The notes beneath the pieces are model-generated. The model did no database searches and was not told where the DNA came from. It saw only the letters and a list, made by a program, of their open reading frames with translations. Of a DNA stretch of 64,000 nucleotides, positions 63,932-64,000 are shown in pieces. Each line of letters begins with the position of its first letter. The first letter of the stretch is position 1. Source of the DNA: Sphingomonas sp. (GTDB lineage: Bacteria; Pseudomonadota; Alphaproteobacteria; Sphingomonadales; Sphingomonadaceae); the NCBI RefSeq assembly GCF_017744835.1, contig NZ_JAGIAM010000003.1, positions 124,001 through 188,000 on the forward strand, written 5' to 3'. The translations under genes were made by a program, and so were the position numbers.

Positions 63932-64000
63932 TCCCTTGCAAGAGCAGGGATTGGCGGCAGCGGATTTTCCCAGCGAAATCAGAATGTCAGGCGGCGGCTC

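Overview
The window is GC-rich chromosomal DNA from an alphaproteobacterium, most probably a Sphingomonas-like member of the Sphingomonadales. The evidence is the gene order eno-ftsB-pdhA-pdhB, a pyruvate dehydrogenase E1-beta with its own N-terminal lipoyl domain, the yqeY-dnaG-rpoD block, TadE/TadG pilus genes, several small alphaproteobacterial families (DUF4170, DUF3606, DUF3618) and alphaproteobacterial-type SOS boxes (GAAC-N7-GAAC). Species-level placement is inference from recognisable families only.

Layout. 0-6 kb: a minus-strand run (GFA protein, DUF4279, map with a ParD-like gene, amine oxidase, MaoC, GNAT, MoxR ATPase, unknown protein). 6-8 kb: an orphan phage or gene-transfer-agent-type terminase pair behind an SOS box; the large subunit carries an in-frame palindromic repeat. 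8-14 kb: an unknown secreted protein, a serine hydrolase, a TonB-dependent receptor and an exported protein. 14.2-19.5 kb: a 5.3-kb segment bounded by 46-bp direct repeats of the rpoD 3' end; it holds a TIR gene coupled to a tiny zinc-ribbon ORF, a PhzF/LysR pair and a DUF3606 protein. 19.5-24.5 kb: rpoD, dnaG and yqeY, with a repeat-flanked DUF559 nuclease gene wedged between yqeY and dnaG. 24.6-30.8 kb: carA, a small exported protein, carB, greA and a rhomboid protease. 31-37.6 kb: a YqjD/YqjE-like membrane cluster, eno, ftsB and pdhAB. 37.6-41 kb: TadE/TadE/TadG. 41-46.3 kb: small exported proteins, trmFO, a YhhN protein and DUF488. 46.3-49.5 kb: a lower-GC three-gene cassette (D12 DNA adenine methylase, ParB-like protein, PD-(D/E)XK nuclease) beside a second SOS box. 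49.7-62.4 kb: amidohydrolase, PAS histidine kinase, an HTH-class II DAHP synthase fusion with twin palindromic operators, hydroxyacid dehydrogenase, two paralogous lipoproteins, cysS, and a likely stress set (SRPBCC, alcohol dehydrogenase, SDR). The end holds an AI-2E family transporter and tRNA-Asp.

Much of the window is housekeeping. The accessory interest lies in (i) the methylase/ParB/nuclease cassette, a candidate undescribed restriction-like defence system; (ii) the TIR/zinc-ribbon pair in a putative rpoD-targeted islet; (iii) two SOS-boxed genes for terminase-small-like HTH proteins; (iv) the DAHP synthase that appears to carry its own repressor domain; and (v) GC-rich palindromic repeats that have entered coding sequence twice.
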